Positions 51,002-59,856 of a stretch of DNA of 64,000 bases are shown piece after piece. The position numbers were made by a program, and so were the translations under genes. Every line of letters begins with the position of its first letter. Positions within the stretch are counted from its first letter, which is position 1. A model generated the notes under the pieces. It had not been told where the DNA came from. It saw only the letters and a list, made by a program, of their open reading frames with translations, and did no database searches. The stretch is taken from NCBI GenBank assembly GCA_017513095.1, contig JAFWDJ010000012.1, positions 102,930 to 166,929 of the forward strand, in the 5' to 3' direction. The DNA is from Clostridia bacterium. Lineage in GTDB: Bacteria > Bacillota > Clostridia > Oscillospirales > RGIG577.

Positions 51002-52246
51002 ATGGATAAGGACGCTAACAGAAGAAGCACAACGGGTCTCGGCTCGTTTATCATATATTTTGTTGCGGCGGCGTTTGTTCTTTTCGTTCTGGTGCAGGGG
51101 TATAACGCCGTGTTCAGGAACGTGCCCACGGAGAGCGCGTCGCGCGGCGTGGCAACGGAGTCGTTTTCCGCGACGGGCGTTATTTTCCGCGACGAGGAGA
51201 TGCTCTACGGCTACGGCCGCGAGGGCATGATAGACTACGTCGTAGACAACGGCGAAAAGCTTGCGCGCGGAGCCACGGTCGCGCAGTATTATCCGTCGCA
51301 GGAGGACATAGACAACCGCCAGAAGGTGGCGGCGCTCGAGGCGGAGCTTCAAAGCTATACGGACGTTTTATCGAGCGCGCAGGTGGGAAGCTCGGACGCG
51401 AGGATGAACGACCTTACACTTGAGCGAAACATCCAGCTTATAATGAATTACGCCAAAAATGGCGACTACCGCAGCGCAAGCCTTATGAAAAACGAGATAA
51501 GAATGCTCATAAACAGGAAGCGCTACATCGCGGGCGAGACCTTGAGCTTCAACAGCGAGATAGACGAGATAGCGCGAAAAATTCAGGAGATAGGTATGCC
51601 CGAGAGCCGCGTTTTAAGCGAGATTTACGCGCCGATAGGCGGATATTTCTCAAAGACGTTCGACGGCTATGAGGAGCGACTGAACACATATACGATGGAA
51701 TACTACGACGTGCCGGCGATAAAGGACCTTATGGCGTCCGAGCCCGACGATTTAAGCGTTTACGGCATTGGAAAAGTGGTATCGAGCTTCGAGTTTTATT
51801 ACGTCGCGCTTGTAGACAAGCAAACGGTTGACGGCCTGCGCACGGGACAGAGCGTAAAGATACGCTTCAAGGGCTCGGAGGATATGCTATACCCGGCCCA
51901 GATTTCCGACATAATCGGCCCGTACGACAATATGTTCATCGTACGCTTCAAGTCGAATTATACGTCGAACGCAATGAGCCTTGAGCGCATGCCCGAGGCC
52001 GAGATAATAACGGCGCAGTACTCCGGCATAAGAGTTCCCAAGAGCGCCGTACGAATGATAGACGGCAAGGAGGGCGTGTTCGTGCTCGTCGGCTCCATCG
52101 CCCGCTTCAGGGAGATAGAGACCGAGTACCTCGAGGGCGATTATTACATCGTAAAGGAGGACAACACGTCGTCGAACGCGCTGTTTTTGGGAGATCAGAT
52201 CATCGTGCAGGGCACGGATATTTACGAAGGCAAGGTAATGAGGTAG
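51002..52246 (+). CDS. HlyD-like membrane-anchored protein
   Basis: 414 residues with one N-terminal membrane helix (FIIYFVAAAFVLFVLVQGY). The outer region resembles HlyD/RND adaptor proteins: a barrel-sandwich half (GREGMIDYVVDNGEKLARGATVA), a helical hairpin (VAALEAELQSYTDVLSSAQ), and a beta barrel (VALVDKQTVDGLRTGQSVKIRF). Such proteins occur next to yggS-sepF in Clostridia without an obvious transporter partner, as here. They may act in envelope biogenesis or division; this is inference. Confidence 0.82.
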   Translation: MDKDANRRSTTGLGSFIIYFVAAAFVLFVLVQGYNAVFRNVPTESASRGVATESFSATGVIFRDEEMLYGYGREGMIDYVVDNGEKLARGATVAQYYPSQEDIDNRQKVAALEAELQSYTDVLSSAQVGSSDARMNDLTLERNIQLIMNYAKNGDYRSASLMKNEIRMLINRKRYIAGETLSFNSEIDEIARKIQEIGMPESRVLSEIYAPIGGYFSKTFDGYEERLNTYTMEYYDVPAIKDLMASEPDDLSVYGIGKVVSSFEFYYVALVDKQTVDGLRTGQSVKIRFKGSEDMLYPAQISDIIGPYDNMFIVRFKSNYTSNAMSLERMPEAEIITAQYSGIRVPKSAVRMIDGKEGVFVLVGSIARFREIETEYLEGDYYIVKEDNTSSNALFLGDQIIVQGTDIYEGKVMR

Positions 52247-52255
52247 GTGTAAGTT

Positions 52256-52960
52256 ATGACCGTTAAGGACAATTACGAAAAAATTAGGGCACGCGTGCGC
52301 GCGGCGGCCGAAAAATGCGGACGCGACCCCGACGAAATTGAAATAGTGTGCGTATCGAAATCGGTGGATGAAAATACGGCGGCAGAGGCCGTGGCGGCCG
52401 GAGTAAAAATTATAGGCGAGAACCGCGCGCCGGAATTCTTAAAAAAATACGAGGCGCTTCACGATAAGGCGAAGTGCCATTTTATAGGCCATCTTCAGAC
52501 GAACAAGGCGTCGAAGATAGTGGGACGCGCGGACCTCATACAGTCGCTCGACAGCATAAAGCTTGCGCGAGAGCTTTCGCGCATAGCCGAAAACCGAGGC
52601 ATAACGGTCGATACGCTTGTTGAGATAAACATAAGCGGCGACGAAAACAAGTACGGCATAAAAAAAGAGGAGCTTGACGATTTTTTAAGCGAAATCGCCA
52701 AAATTCCCAATATAAGGGTAAGAGGACTTATGTCAATAGGCCCGCTTCACGGCGATGAAGAAAAAACTCGCCGCTGCTTTATGGATATGTACAAATTATT
52801 TATTGACACGAGGGCAAAAAAATATGATAATATAAAAGATAATATAAAAATGGAAGTACTCTCTTTAGGTATGAGCGGAGATTTTGAGCTCGCCATTGAA
52901 TGCGGCTCAAATATGGTACGAGTCGGAACAGCATTTTTTGAAAATTTAAACAACGGATAA
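52256..52960 (+). CDS. ylmE: PLP homeostasis protein (YggS/YlmE family)
   Basis: 234-residue alanine-racemase-fold protein that binds PLP and balances vitamin B6 pools. The PLP Lys is in EIVCVSKSVDENTAAEA. IIGENRAPEFLKKYEALHD, CHFIGHLQTNKASKIVG, VDTLVEINISGDENKYGI and LSLGMSGDFELAIECGSNMVRVG are all family signatures. It precedes sepF as in most Gram-positives. Confidence 0.95.
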   Translation: MTVKDNYEKIRARVRAAAEKCGRDPDEIEIVCVSKSVDENTAAEAVAAGVKIIGENRAPEFLKKYEALHDKAKCHFIGHLQTNKASKIVGRADLIQSLDSIKLARELSRIAENRGITVDTLVEINISGDENKYGIKKEELDDFLSEIAKIPNIRVRGLMSIGPLHGDEEKTRRCFMDMYKLFIDTRAKKYDNIKDNIKMEVLSLGMSGDFELAIECGSNMVRVGTAFFENLNNG

Positions 52961-52972
52961 AGGAGAATGGCT

Positions 52973-53446
52973 ATGAGTATCTTAAAGAAGTTCAAGGATA
53001 TGGTAGGTATGGACGATCCCGACGAGTTCGAGGGTGAGGGCATATACGATCCGGAGGAGGAAGACGGCGCGGAAGAGGCTCCCGCTTACGCTGCGGCGCC
53101 CGTTTCAGAGCCGCCCAAGAGAAGCAGACCCGCATTTACCGCAGCTGCGTCCTCGCAGATACCCAATGCGTCCAACCTTCAGGTAGTTTTGGTAAAGCCG
53201 GAGCAGTTTGAAAACGCGCGCGAGATCGCGGACCATCTGAATATGAAGAAAACCGTTGTTTTAAATCTTGAATCGGCCAACAACGAGACTTCAAGAAGAC
53301 TTATCGACTTTTTGTCGGGCGTGGCATACGCAAACAGCGGCAGACTTCAGAAGGTCGCATCCAGCACGTTCATCATTACGCCCTACAACGTTGAGATGAG
53401 AGGCGAAATACTCGACGAGCTTGAAAGCACAGGCGTATTCTTCTGA
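52973..53446 (+). CDS. sepF: Cell division protein SepF (membrane-binding copy)
   Basis: SepF anchors and bundles FtsZ at the division site. The N-terminal amphipathic membrane helix is MSILKKFKDMVGMDD. An acidic/Pro-rich linker follows (about 50 residues), then the SepF core (VVLVKPEQFENAREIADHLN, KTVVLNLESANNETSRRLIDF, LSGVAYANSGRLQKVASSTFII, TPYNVEM). The ATG at 52973 is seven bases from AAGGAG; the ATG at 52967 is only one base away. Directly followed by a second copy. Confidence 0.94.
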   Translation: MSILKKFKDMVGMDDPDEFEGEGIYDPEEEDGAEEAPAYAAAPVSEPPKRSRPAFTAAASSQIPNASNLQVVLVKPEQFENAREIADHLNMKKTVVLNLESANNETSRRLIDFLSGVAYANSGRLQKVASSTFIITPYNVEMRGEILDELESTGVFF

Positions 53447-53542
53447 TTCTTTTCAGGGAAGCTTCAAAGCATACGAAAGCTTTCATAAAGACCGAGACAA
53501 TACGATTTTAAAGCGATAGATTATGAAAGGAATGATACTTCC

Positions 53543-53869
53543 ATGTACGATGATGCAGATAACACCCAGCAGGCTTTAGAAGGAGCGCAGCTTGAAGCTG
53601 TATTTTGCAAGGTAAACAAATTCGCGGAGTCGAGAGACGTAGCGGACAGCATAAACGAAAAGAAGCTCGTAGTTGTAAATCTTGAAAACGCGCCGCAGGA
53701 TATAGCAAGGCGCGTGGTGGACTTTCTTTCCGGCGTGGCATACGCAAACAGCGCCACCCTTTCAAAGATAGCCACGAGCACGTTCGTTGTAACGCCTTAT
53801 TTCGTTGAAACGCTCGATGAGATGCGCGGTTCCCTGGGCGGCGCGTCGTTTGACAGCATTTCGTTTTGA
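53543..53869 (+). CDS. SepF paralog lacking the membrane helix
   Basis: 108-residue second SepF domain: AVFCKVNKFAESRDVADSIN, KKLVVVNLENAPQDIARRVV, DFLSGVAYANSATLSKIATS, TFVVTPYFVE. Compared with the first copy it has only a short acidic N-terminus (MYDDADNTQQ) without an amphipathic helix or linker. It could form heterodimers that tune SepF ring formation. It lies 96 bases after sepF in the same operon; AAAGGAATG precedes the ATG. Confidence 0.88.
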   Translation: MYDDADNTQQALEGAQLEAVFCKVNKFAESRDVADSINEKKLVVVNLENAPQDIARRVVDFLSGVAYANSATLSKIATSTFVVTPYFVETLDEMRGSLGGASFDSISF

Positions 53870-53893
53870 CCATTCTTCGGGGAGGTATGACGG

Positions 53894-54172
53894 ATAGCAG
53901 CGTTTGTAAATCTTATAACGGCCATACTGTGGCTGCTTCAGATACTTATCATTATACGCGCGGTCGTTTCATGGATACGGTTAAGCCCCAATAAGTTCAC
54001 TTATTGGCTGTCGCGTATAACCGAGCCGATACTGAGCCCCATTAGGAAGCTTCTGTTCCGTTCGGCGTATTTGCGTCAGCTTCCGGTCGATTTATCTCCG
54101 GTCGCAGCATATTTTATTTTGGCGTTTGTATCAAGGATAATCAGGCGTTTGTATTATTATAGCCTTTTTTAG
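53894..54172 (+). CDS. yggT: YggT-family membrane protein with apparent ATA start
   Basis: 92 residues read IAAFVNLITAILWLLQILII, IRAVVSWIRLSPNKFTYWLS, then RITEPILSPIRKLLFR...LPVDLSPVAAYFILAFVSRII. This is the YggT/YlmG pattern: two membrane helices separated by RLSP and by the EPILSPIRKL segment. After an in-frame TGA the only codon at proper distance (eight bases) from GGGGAGG is ATA at 53894. The ATG at 53887 belongs to another frame and is one base from the GGAGG. Lies between sepF and divIVA as in Bacillus. Role: cell division or membrane organisation. Confidence 0.88.
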   Translation: MAAFVNLITAILWLLQILIIIRAVVSWIRLSPNKFTYWLSRITEPILSPIRKLLFRSAYLRQLPVDLSPVAAYFILAFVSRIIRRLYYYSLF

Positions 54173-54210
54173 AGGATGACTCGCAATTTTGAGGTGAGAG
54201 GTGTAACGGC

Positions 54211-54684
54211 ATGACACTGCAGGATATAAACAACCGTAAATTCGATAAAGCACTTCACGGTTACAAGATCGACGACGTGGACGCCTTTGTGTCCGAAGTG
54301 GCGTCGGAGTTTGAAAGAATCGAACAGGAGAACAGTGACTTAAAGCATAAAATGACCATACTCGCCGACAAAATTCAGGAGTACCGCGAGGCGGAGGAGT
54401 CCTTAAAGACGGCCCTTGCCGCGGCGCAGCGCATGGGAGATTCCGTAACGCTCGACGCGCGCCGTCAGGGCGAGGCGATAATCGCCGACGCCCGCGAAAA
54501 GGCCGAGCGCGCCATGAACAACGTAAGCCTTCAGATACTTACCGAGCGCAGAAAGCTCGAAGAGGTAAAAAGAGAGACGCAGATATTCAAAGGACGCCTG
54601 CTTTCGCTTTATAAGTCGCAGATAACGATGCTTGAAACGATACCCGGCGCCGAGCAAAACGGCGAAGAGCCGCAGAACGATTGA
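54211..54684 (+). CDS. divIVA: DivIVA-family coiled-coil protein
   Basis: 157 residues. The N-terminal lipid-binding domain is MTLQDINNRKFDKALHGYKI then DDVDAFVSEVASEFERI, a variant of the usual GYDxxEVDxFLD pattern. A long coiled coil follows with ENSDLKHKMTILADKIQEYR and RRQGEAIIADAREKAER. DivIVA marks curved membranes and recruits division and sporulation proteins. It follows yggT and precedes ileS, the standard Firmicute order except that ylmH is missing between them. Confidence 0.93.
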   Translation: MTLQDINNRKFDKALHGYKIDDVDAFVSEVASEFERIEQENSDLKHKMTILADKIQEYREAEESLKTALAAAQRMGDSVTLDARRQGEAIIADAREKAERAMNNVSLQILTERRKLEEVKRETQIFKGRLLSLYKSQITMLETIPGAEQNGEEPQND

Positions 54685-54714
54685 AAACAGCATAACGTAT
54701 CAATATAAACATCC

Positions 54715-54732
54715 GGCGGACGCAAGTCCGCC
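54715..54732 (+). promoter_or_regulatory. Small GCAA-tetraloop hairpin upstream of ileS
   Basis: GGCGGAC-GCAA-GTCCGCC forms a perfect 7-bp stem capped by a GNRA loop. It is followed by a weak T-containing tract. There is no T-box consensus in the 100 bases between divIVA and ileS. Confidence 0.45.
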
Positions 54733-54784
54733 TGTATTTCATTAAAGCGCCCCAAAGTTCGGGCCCAAAGGAGAGAATGCACGT

Positions 54785-57577
54785 ATGGCAAACGATTACA
54801 ACGCCACCGTAAACCTGCCCAAGACCGAGTTCCCCATGAGAGCAAACCTTCCCAAGAGGGAGCCGGAAATATTAAAGCAGTGGCAGGACAAGGATTTATA
54901 CGGGGAGATAATGAAGAAAAACGAGGGCAAGCCCCTTTTCATTCTCCACGACGGACCGCCTTATGCAAACGGCGATATACATCTGGGACATGCCTTAAAT
55001 AAGATATTAAAGGACGTCATCATAAGATATAAGAATATGTCGGGCTTTAAGGCCCCCTACGTGCCCGGCTGGGACACGCACGGTCTGCCCATCGAGCTTC
55101 AGGCAGTAAAGAAATTAAAGCTGAACCGTGAGGAGGTTGACCCCATCACCTTCCGCAAGGCCTGCGAGGAGTTCGCGCTCGGATACGTGAACAATCAGAA
55201 GGAGCAGTTCGTTCGTCTGGGCAGCATTGGCGACTATGAGAATCCGTATCTCACGCTTCGCCCCGAGTTTGAGGCAAAGCAGATAGAGGTATTCGGCGAA
55301 ATGGCGAAGAAGGGCTACATCTACAAGGGCTTAAAGCCCGTTTACTGGTGCCCCGACTGCCAGACGGCGCTTGCCGAGGCCGAAATAGAGTACGACAACG
55401 ACCCCTGCACCTCGATATTCGTAAAGTTCAGGGTAAAGGACGACAAGGGAAAGCTTGCCGGTATTACGGGCGACCTTCAAAAGACCTACTTCGTTATCTG
55501 GACGACGACGACGTGGACCATCCCCGCGAACCGCGCGATAGCGCTCAATCCCGACTTTGATTATGCCATAGTTTCCGCAAACGGCGAATACTATATAATG
55601 TCGGCGGAGCTTACCGACGGCGTTATGAAGACGGCGGGCATAGAAGAATACGAGATCGTAGCAAAGATGGCGGGCTCGGAGTTTGAATATATGGTTTCGG
55701 AACATCCGTATCTTCCCGATATAGATTCCGTAATAATCTTAGGCGACCACGTAACACTCGAGGCAGGTACCGGCTGCGTTCATACCGCTCCCGGCCACGG
55801 CGCCGACGACTTTACCGTGGGCAAAAAGTACAACATCCCCGTTGCCGTTCCCGTTGACGAGAAGGGCTATCTTACGGAAGAAGCGGGAATGTTCGCGGGG
55901 CTTTACTACGAGAAGTCCAATGCGCTCATCATAGAGGAATTAGAGAAGCGCGGCCTTTTGCTTGCGCATTTTGACATAGAGCACCAGTATCCGCACTGCT
56001 GGAGATGCAAAAAGCCGATAATCTTCCGCGCGACGGAGCAGTGGTTCGCGTCCATCGATAAGTTCCGCGATCAGGCAGTCGAGGAAGTAAAGAAGGTAAC
56101 GTGGATACCCGCATGGGGCGAGGAGAGAATAACGGGCATGGTGCGCGACCGCTATGACTGGTGCATTTCGCGCCAGAGAGTATGGGGCGTTCCGATACCG
56201 ATATTCTACTGCGAGGAATGCGGCCATGAGCTTATAAACGACGATACTATCGCCGCCGTTGCGGCCCTGTTCAAAAAGGAGGGCTCGAACGCATGGTATA
56301 AGTATACGGCACAGGAGATACTGCCGAAGGGCACTAAATGCTCAAAGTGCGGCCACGATCACTTCAGAAAAGAAAGCGACATCATGGACGTATGGTTCGA
56401 CTCCGGCTCGTCGCACCGCGGCGTTTTGGAGGTGCGCGACGATCTTAGATATCCGAGCGATATGTACCTCGAGGGACAGGACCAGTACAGAGGGTGGTTC
56501 CAGTCGTCGCTTCTTACGTCCGTGGCAACGCGCGGCGTGGCTCCGTACAATACGGTGCTTACGCACGGCTTCGTAGTTGACGGCGACGGCAAGAAGATGT
56601 CGAAGTCGCTGGGCAACGTAATAAGCCCGCTCAACATCATAAAAGAGTACGGCGCCGATATTTTAAGGCTGTGGGTAATGTCCTCCGACTACCGCGTAGA
56701 CGTAAGACTGTCGAAGGATATCTTAAAGCAGCTTTCGGAGTCGTACAGAAAGATAAGAAATACGGCGCGCTTTATCCTGGGCAACCTTACGCATTTCGAC
56801 CCCGACGCCGATATGGTCGATTTCAAGGATATGTACGAGATAGACCGCTGGGCGCTCATGAGGCTTGAAAAGCTCATAAAGCGCGTGCGCGAAGCTTACG
56901 ACGCGTCCGAGTATCACGGCGTATTCCATGCAGTTCACGGCTTCTGCGTCGTTGACATGTCGAATTTCTATCTTGACATAATAAAAGACAGACTCTACAT
57001 CGAGGATACGCACGGCCTTGCGCGCCGTTCGGCTCAGTCCGCGATGTATAAGATACTCGAAGCGCTCGTGCTGCTCTTATCGCCTGCCATCTGCTTTACG
57101 GCGGAGGAGATCTGGCAGTACATGCCCCATACGAAGGAGCATGATACGGGCAGCGTAAGCTTCAACGCTATGCCGTCGTATACGGGCATATACGAGGACG
57201 CGGCTCTCGAGGAGAAGTGGGAAAAGATTCTGCTCCTTCGTGAGGACGCAAAGAAGGCGCTTGAGACGGCGCGCGCATCGAAGCTCATCGGCGCATCGCT
57301 CGAGGCGACGGTAACGATATTCTGCACGGACGAAGCGTACGACTTTGTAAATTCGATAAAGGAAGACCTCCCGACGATATTTATTGCATCCCACGTTCAC
57401 GTAGAGAAGGGCGAGAACAAAGATGCAATGCCCGGCGAAAAGTTCGCGGGCATATCCGTACTTGTAGAGAAGGCAAGCGGTCACAAGTGCGAACGCTGCT
57501 GGATGTACGTCGACGAGCTTTCCGACGATCCGAAGCATCCTACGCTCTGCAAGCGGTGCGCGGATATAGTGGGATAG
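54785..57577 (+). CDS. ileS: Isoleucyl-tRNA synthetase
   Basis: Class I synthetase charging tRNA-Ile, 930 residues. HIGH region: HDGPPYANGDIHLGHALNKI. CP1 editing domain: TTTTWTIPANRAIALNPDFDY and HTAPGHGADDFTVG. KMSKS: DGKKMSKSLGNVISP. A C-terminal zinc finger with CERCWMYVDEL and CKRCADIV is present, as in the E. coli-like type. It starts at ATG 54785. ATA codons are frequent throughout this genome, so a lysidine-modified tRNA-Ile is expected to be an important substrate. Confidence 0.97.
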   Translation: MANDYNATVNLPKTEFPMRANLPKREPEILKQWQDKDLYGEIMKKNEGKPLFILHDGPPYANGDIHLGHALNKILKDVIIRYKNMSGFKAPYVPGWDTHGLPIELQAVKKLKLNREEVDPITFRKACEEFALGYVNNQKEQFVRLGSIGDYENPYLTLRPEFEAKQIEVFGEMAKKGYIYKGLKPVYWCPDCQTALAEAEIEYDNDPCTSIFVKFRVKDDKGKLAGITGDLQKTYFVIWTTTTWTIPANRAIALNPDFDYAIVSANGEYYIMSAELTDGVMKTAGIEEYEIVAKMAGSEFEYMVSEHPYLPDIDSVIILGDHVTLEAGTGCVHTAPGHGADDFTVGKKYNIPVAVPVDEKGYLTEEAGMFAGLYYEKSNALIIEELEKRGLLLAHFDIEHQYPHCWRCKKPIIFRATEQWFASIDKFRDQAVEEVKKVTWIPAWGEERITGMVRDRYDWCISRQRVWGVPIPIFYCEECGHELINDDTIAAVAALFKKEGSNAWYKYTAQEILPKGTKCSKCGHDHFRKESDIMDVWFDSGSSHRGVLEVRDDLRYPSDMYLEGQDQYRGWFQSSLLTSVATRGVAPYNTVLTHGFVVDGDGKKMSKSLGNVISPLNIIKEYGADILRLWVMSSDYRVDVRLSKDILKQLSESYRKIRNTARFILGNLTHFDPDADMVDFKDMYEIDRWALMRLEKLIKRVREAYDASEYHGVFHAVHGFCVVDMSNFYLDIIKDRLYIEDTHGLARRSAQSAMYKILEALVLLLSPAICFTAEEIWQYMPHTKEHDTGSVSFNAMPSYTGIYEDAALEEKWEKILLLREDAKKALETARASKLIGASLEATVTIFCTDEAYDFVNSIKEDLPTIFIASHVHVEKGENKDAMPGEKFAGISVLVEKASGHKCERCWMYVDELSDDPKHPTLCKRCADIVG

Positions 57578-57589
57578 AAAACGGCTGTT

Positions 57590-57616
57590 TTGGGGGCGCG
57601 CCCCGCGTGCCCCCAA
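57590..57616 (+). terminator. GC-rich hairpin between ileS and lspA
   Basis: TTGGGGGC and GCCCCCAA pair around GCGCCCCGCGT; no T tract follows, so it may only attenuate. Confidence 0.45.
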
Positions 57617-57635
57617 CCTTTAAACGGAGCGAGAT

Positions 57636-58109
57636 ATGCCTTTGAATATTGTTGTCGTTATACTGATAATTGCATTTGACCAGATAATAAAATGGTGGGC
57701 GACCTACTCCCTTAAATTCAAGGGGACGGTGCCTGTAATAGAGAACGCGATACAGTTTACCTACGCTGAGAATAAGGGCGCGGCCTTTTCGTCGTTCACG
57801 GCGCATACGGACCTTCTGATAGTCATTTCCATAATGTTCGTTATCGTGGCGCTGATACTGCTTGTAAAGTATTATAAGACGAGCAATTTACTAAGGTGGA
57901 GCCTTGTATTCATAATAGGCGGGGCTCTGGGCAACCTTATAGACAGAGTTCGCCTTTCGTACGTTGTCGATATGATTGATTTTAAGATAATCAATTTCCC
58001 TATCTTCAACGTAGCCGATTCCTTTATAAGCATCGGGGCCGTGCTGCTCGTGCTGTACGCCCTTCGGGACCTTACAAAGGCGGGGAGAAAAAAACGTGAA
58101 ACAAGCTGA
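57636..58109 (+). CDS. lspA: Lipoprotein signal peptidase II
   Basis: 157-residue four-TM aspartyl protease that cleaves prolipoproteins after lipidation. Motifs: IAFDQIIKWWA, YAENKGAAFS, GGALGNLIDRVRLSYVVDMIDF and FNVADSFISIG; the two catalytic Asp are in VVDMID and NVADS. Several lipoproteins in this window are likely substrates. Its end overlaps the next gene by 14 bases. Confidence 0.96.
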   Translation: MPLNIVVVILIIAFDQIIKWWATYSLKFKGTVPVIENAIQFTYAENKGAAFSSFTAHTDLLIVISIMFVIVALILLVKYYKTSNLLRWSLVFIIGGALGNLIDRVRLSYVVDMIDFKIINFPIFNVADSFISIGAVLLVLYALRDLTKAGRKKRETS

Positions 58110-59007
58110 TATCACGGTTACGCGCGAAAATGCGGGCGCGAGGCTCGACGTAATACTTTCAGGCGAGCTCGGCCTTACAAGAAGCGCGTGTCAGAATCTG
58201 ATAGAGAACGGCCTTATTTCGGTTAACGGCGAAATAAGGCCGAAAAACTATAAGGTAAAGGAAGGCGACCGCGTGAGGGCGGACCTTCCCGAGCCCAAAA
58301 CGGTGGAGCTTGCCGCGCAGGACATACCGCTCGACGTCGTGTACGAGGACGACGACATCATCGTGATAAACAAGCCCAAGGGGCTTGTGGTGCATCCCGC
58401 GCCGGGTCACGAGGACGGCACCCTCGTAAACGCGCTGATGCATCACGCGGGCGAGTCGCTTTCGGGCATAAACGGGGAGCTTCGCCCCGGCATAGTCCAC
58501 CGCATCGACAAGGACACGGCGGGCCTTTTAGCCGTCGCAAAAAACGACGCGGCGCATATTCGGCTTTCCGAGGACTTAAAGGAGCATAAGATAAAGCGGC
58601 GCTATCTTGCCGTAGTGCTGGGACGCGTGAAGGAGGACGGCACGGTATCAAGACCCATAGGCCGCTCCCGCGCCGACCGAAAGAAAATGGCCATAGACGG
58701 CGCGGCGGCGCGCGAGGCCGTGACGCATTACAGCGTCGTCGAGCATTTAAACGGCTATACGCTGCTTCGCTGCGAGCTTGAAACGGGACGCACTCATCAG
58801 ATACGCGTTCATATGGCGTCGATAGGCCACCCGATCGCGGGCGATCCGCTCTACGGCGCGAAAAACGACAGGTCGGGCGAGGACGGGCAGCTTCTCTGCG
58901 CCGTTCATCTCGAGCTTACGCATCCGCGCACGGGCGAGCGCATGGAATTCGATGTGGAGCCGCCCGAATATTTTACGCGGTTCGTTCTAAAGAAAAGGGA
59001 AAGATAA
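58096..59007 (+). CDS. rluD: RluA-family 23S rRNA pseudouridine synthase (RluD-like)
   Basis: 303 residues. An N-terminal S4 domain (RLDVILSGELGLTRSACQNLI) is followed by the RluA catalytic domain: YEDDDIIVINKPKGLVVHPA, the catalytic Asp in RPGIVHRIDKDTAGLLAVAK, and LETGRTHQIRVHMASIGHPIAGD. The lspA-rluD order matches Bacillus ylyA/lspA-ylyB. Which uridine is modified cannot be told. The GTG start overlaps lspA. Confidence 0.92.
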   Translation: MKQADITVTRENAGARLDVILSGELGLTRSACQNLIENGLISVNGEIRPKNYKVKEGDRVRADLPEPKTVELAAQDIPLDVVYEDDDIIVINKPKGLVVHPAPGHEDGTLVNALMHHAGESLSGINGELRPGIVHRIDKDTAGLLAVAKNDAAHIRLSEDLKEHKIKRRYLAVVLGRVKEDGTVSRPIGRSRADRKKMAIDGAAAREAVTHYSVVEHLNGYTLLRCELETGRTHQIRVHMASIGHPIAGDPLYGAKNDRSGEDGQLLCAVHLELTHPRTGERMEFDVEPPEYFTRFVLKKRER

Positions 59008-59008
59008 C

Positions 59009-59839
59009 ATGGGAAGATTCGACGGAATTTTGATCATATCGGACGTTGACGGCACACTTATGTCAACCGATATGATTGTAAGCGAACGAAACAGACGCGC
59101 CGTTTCCGAATTTATAAAGGAGGGCGGCGCGTTTTCTCTTGCCACGGGCAGGAATAAAAATTCGATAGCGACGGTCACGCGTCAGATAGAGGTAAACGCT
59201 CCGTGCGTGCTCGTAAACGGCGCCATGGTGTACGACGCAGGCGCGGGACGCGTCATGTGGGAGCACTTTGCCGACGAAAAGCGCTTAAAGGCGCTCGTGG
59301 GTGAGATAATGGCGCTTGAGCCTGCGCTGGGCACGGAAATATTTACGGGAAGCGGCATGTGCGTCATACGAAAGAACGCGATGACCGAGCTTCACAAGGC
59401 GCGCGACCCGAAGGATTATTACTCTTCGCCGCTCGAGGCGGTGCCCGCGCCGCTTTATAAGGCGATACTTACCGACACGCCCGAGGAGCTTCTCGCAGCC
59501 GCCGAAAGGCTTAAAAAGAGCGGGATAGAGGAGAAGTACCCCGAATTTCGCTTCGTATTCTCCGAGAACATTTTTCTTGAGATACTGCCCGCCGACGTAT
59601 CGAAGGGCGGCGCGCTTTCAAAGCTTCTTTCGCTTACCGAAGGCAGATTTAAAAAAGTCTACGCCGCGGGCGACAACTTCAACGACCTTGAGCTGTTATC
59701 GGCAGCCGATTTTTCGGCTGCGACCGAAAACGCCGTCGACGAGGTAAAAAAAGCGGCCGACGCGATCGTCGGGAAAAGCTCGGACGGCGCGATAGCCGAC
59801 GTTATAGAGATTATAAAGAAAACGGCAGGAAGCCTTTAA
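59009..59839 (+). CDS. HAD-superfamily hydrolase, Cof-like
   Basis: 276 residues of the HAD IIB (Cof) group, phosphatases acting on sugar phosphates or flavin precursors. Motif I ISDVDGTLMSTD, motif III lysine near PADVSKGGALSKL, motif IV AAGDNFNDLELLSAAD and the IIB cap between them. The substrate is unknown. It begins two bases after rluD's stop codon and ends within a bidirectional terminator. Confidence 0.9.
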   Translation: MGRFDGILIISDVDGTLMSTDMIVSERNRRAVSEFIKEGGAFSLATGRNKNSIATVTRQIEVNAPCVLVNGAMVYDAGAGRVMWEHFADEKRLKALVGEIMALEPALGTEIFTGSGMCVIRKNAMTELHKARDPKDYYSSPLEAVPAPLYKAILTDTPEELLAAAERLKKSGIEEKYPEFRFVFSENIFLEILPADVSKGGALSKLLSLTEGRFKKVYAAGDNFNDLELLSAADFSAATENAVDEVKKAADAIVGKSSDGAIADVIEIIKKTAGSL

Positions 59840-59850
59840 AGCTTCCTGCC
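59824..59850. terminator. Bidirectional terminator between the HAD and arsC-like genes
   Basis: GGCAGGAAGC and GCTTCCTGCC pair perfectly around CTTTAAA, with TTAAATTT on one side and a GTTTT tract on the other strand. Confidence 0.75.
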
Positions 59851-59856
59851 TTAAAT

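Noticed and set aside
53887..53994. ATG-started 35-codon frame at the yggT locus
   Set aside because: The ATG is one base from the GGAGG, and the other frame encodes a full YggT protein.
54685..54784. T-box riboswitch upstream of ileS
   Set aside because: No AGGGTGGNACCGCG consensus or specifier stem; only a small GCAA hairpin.
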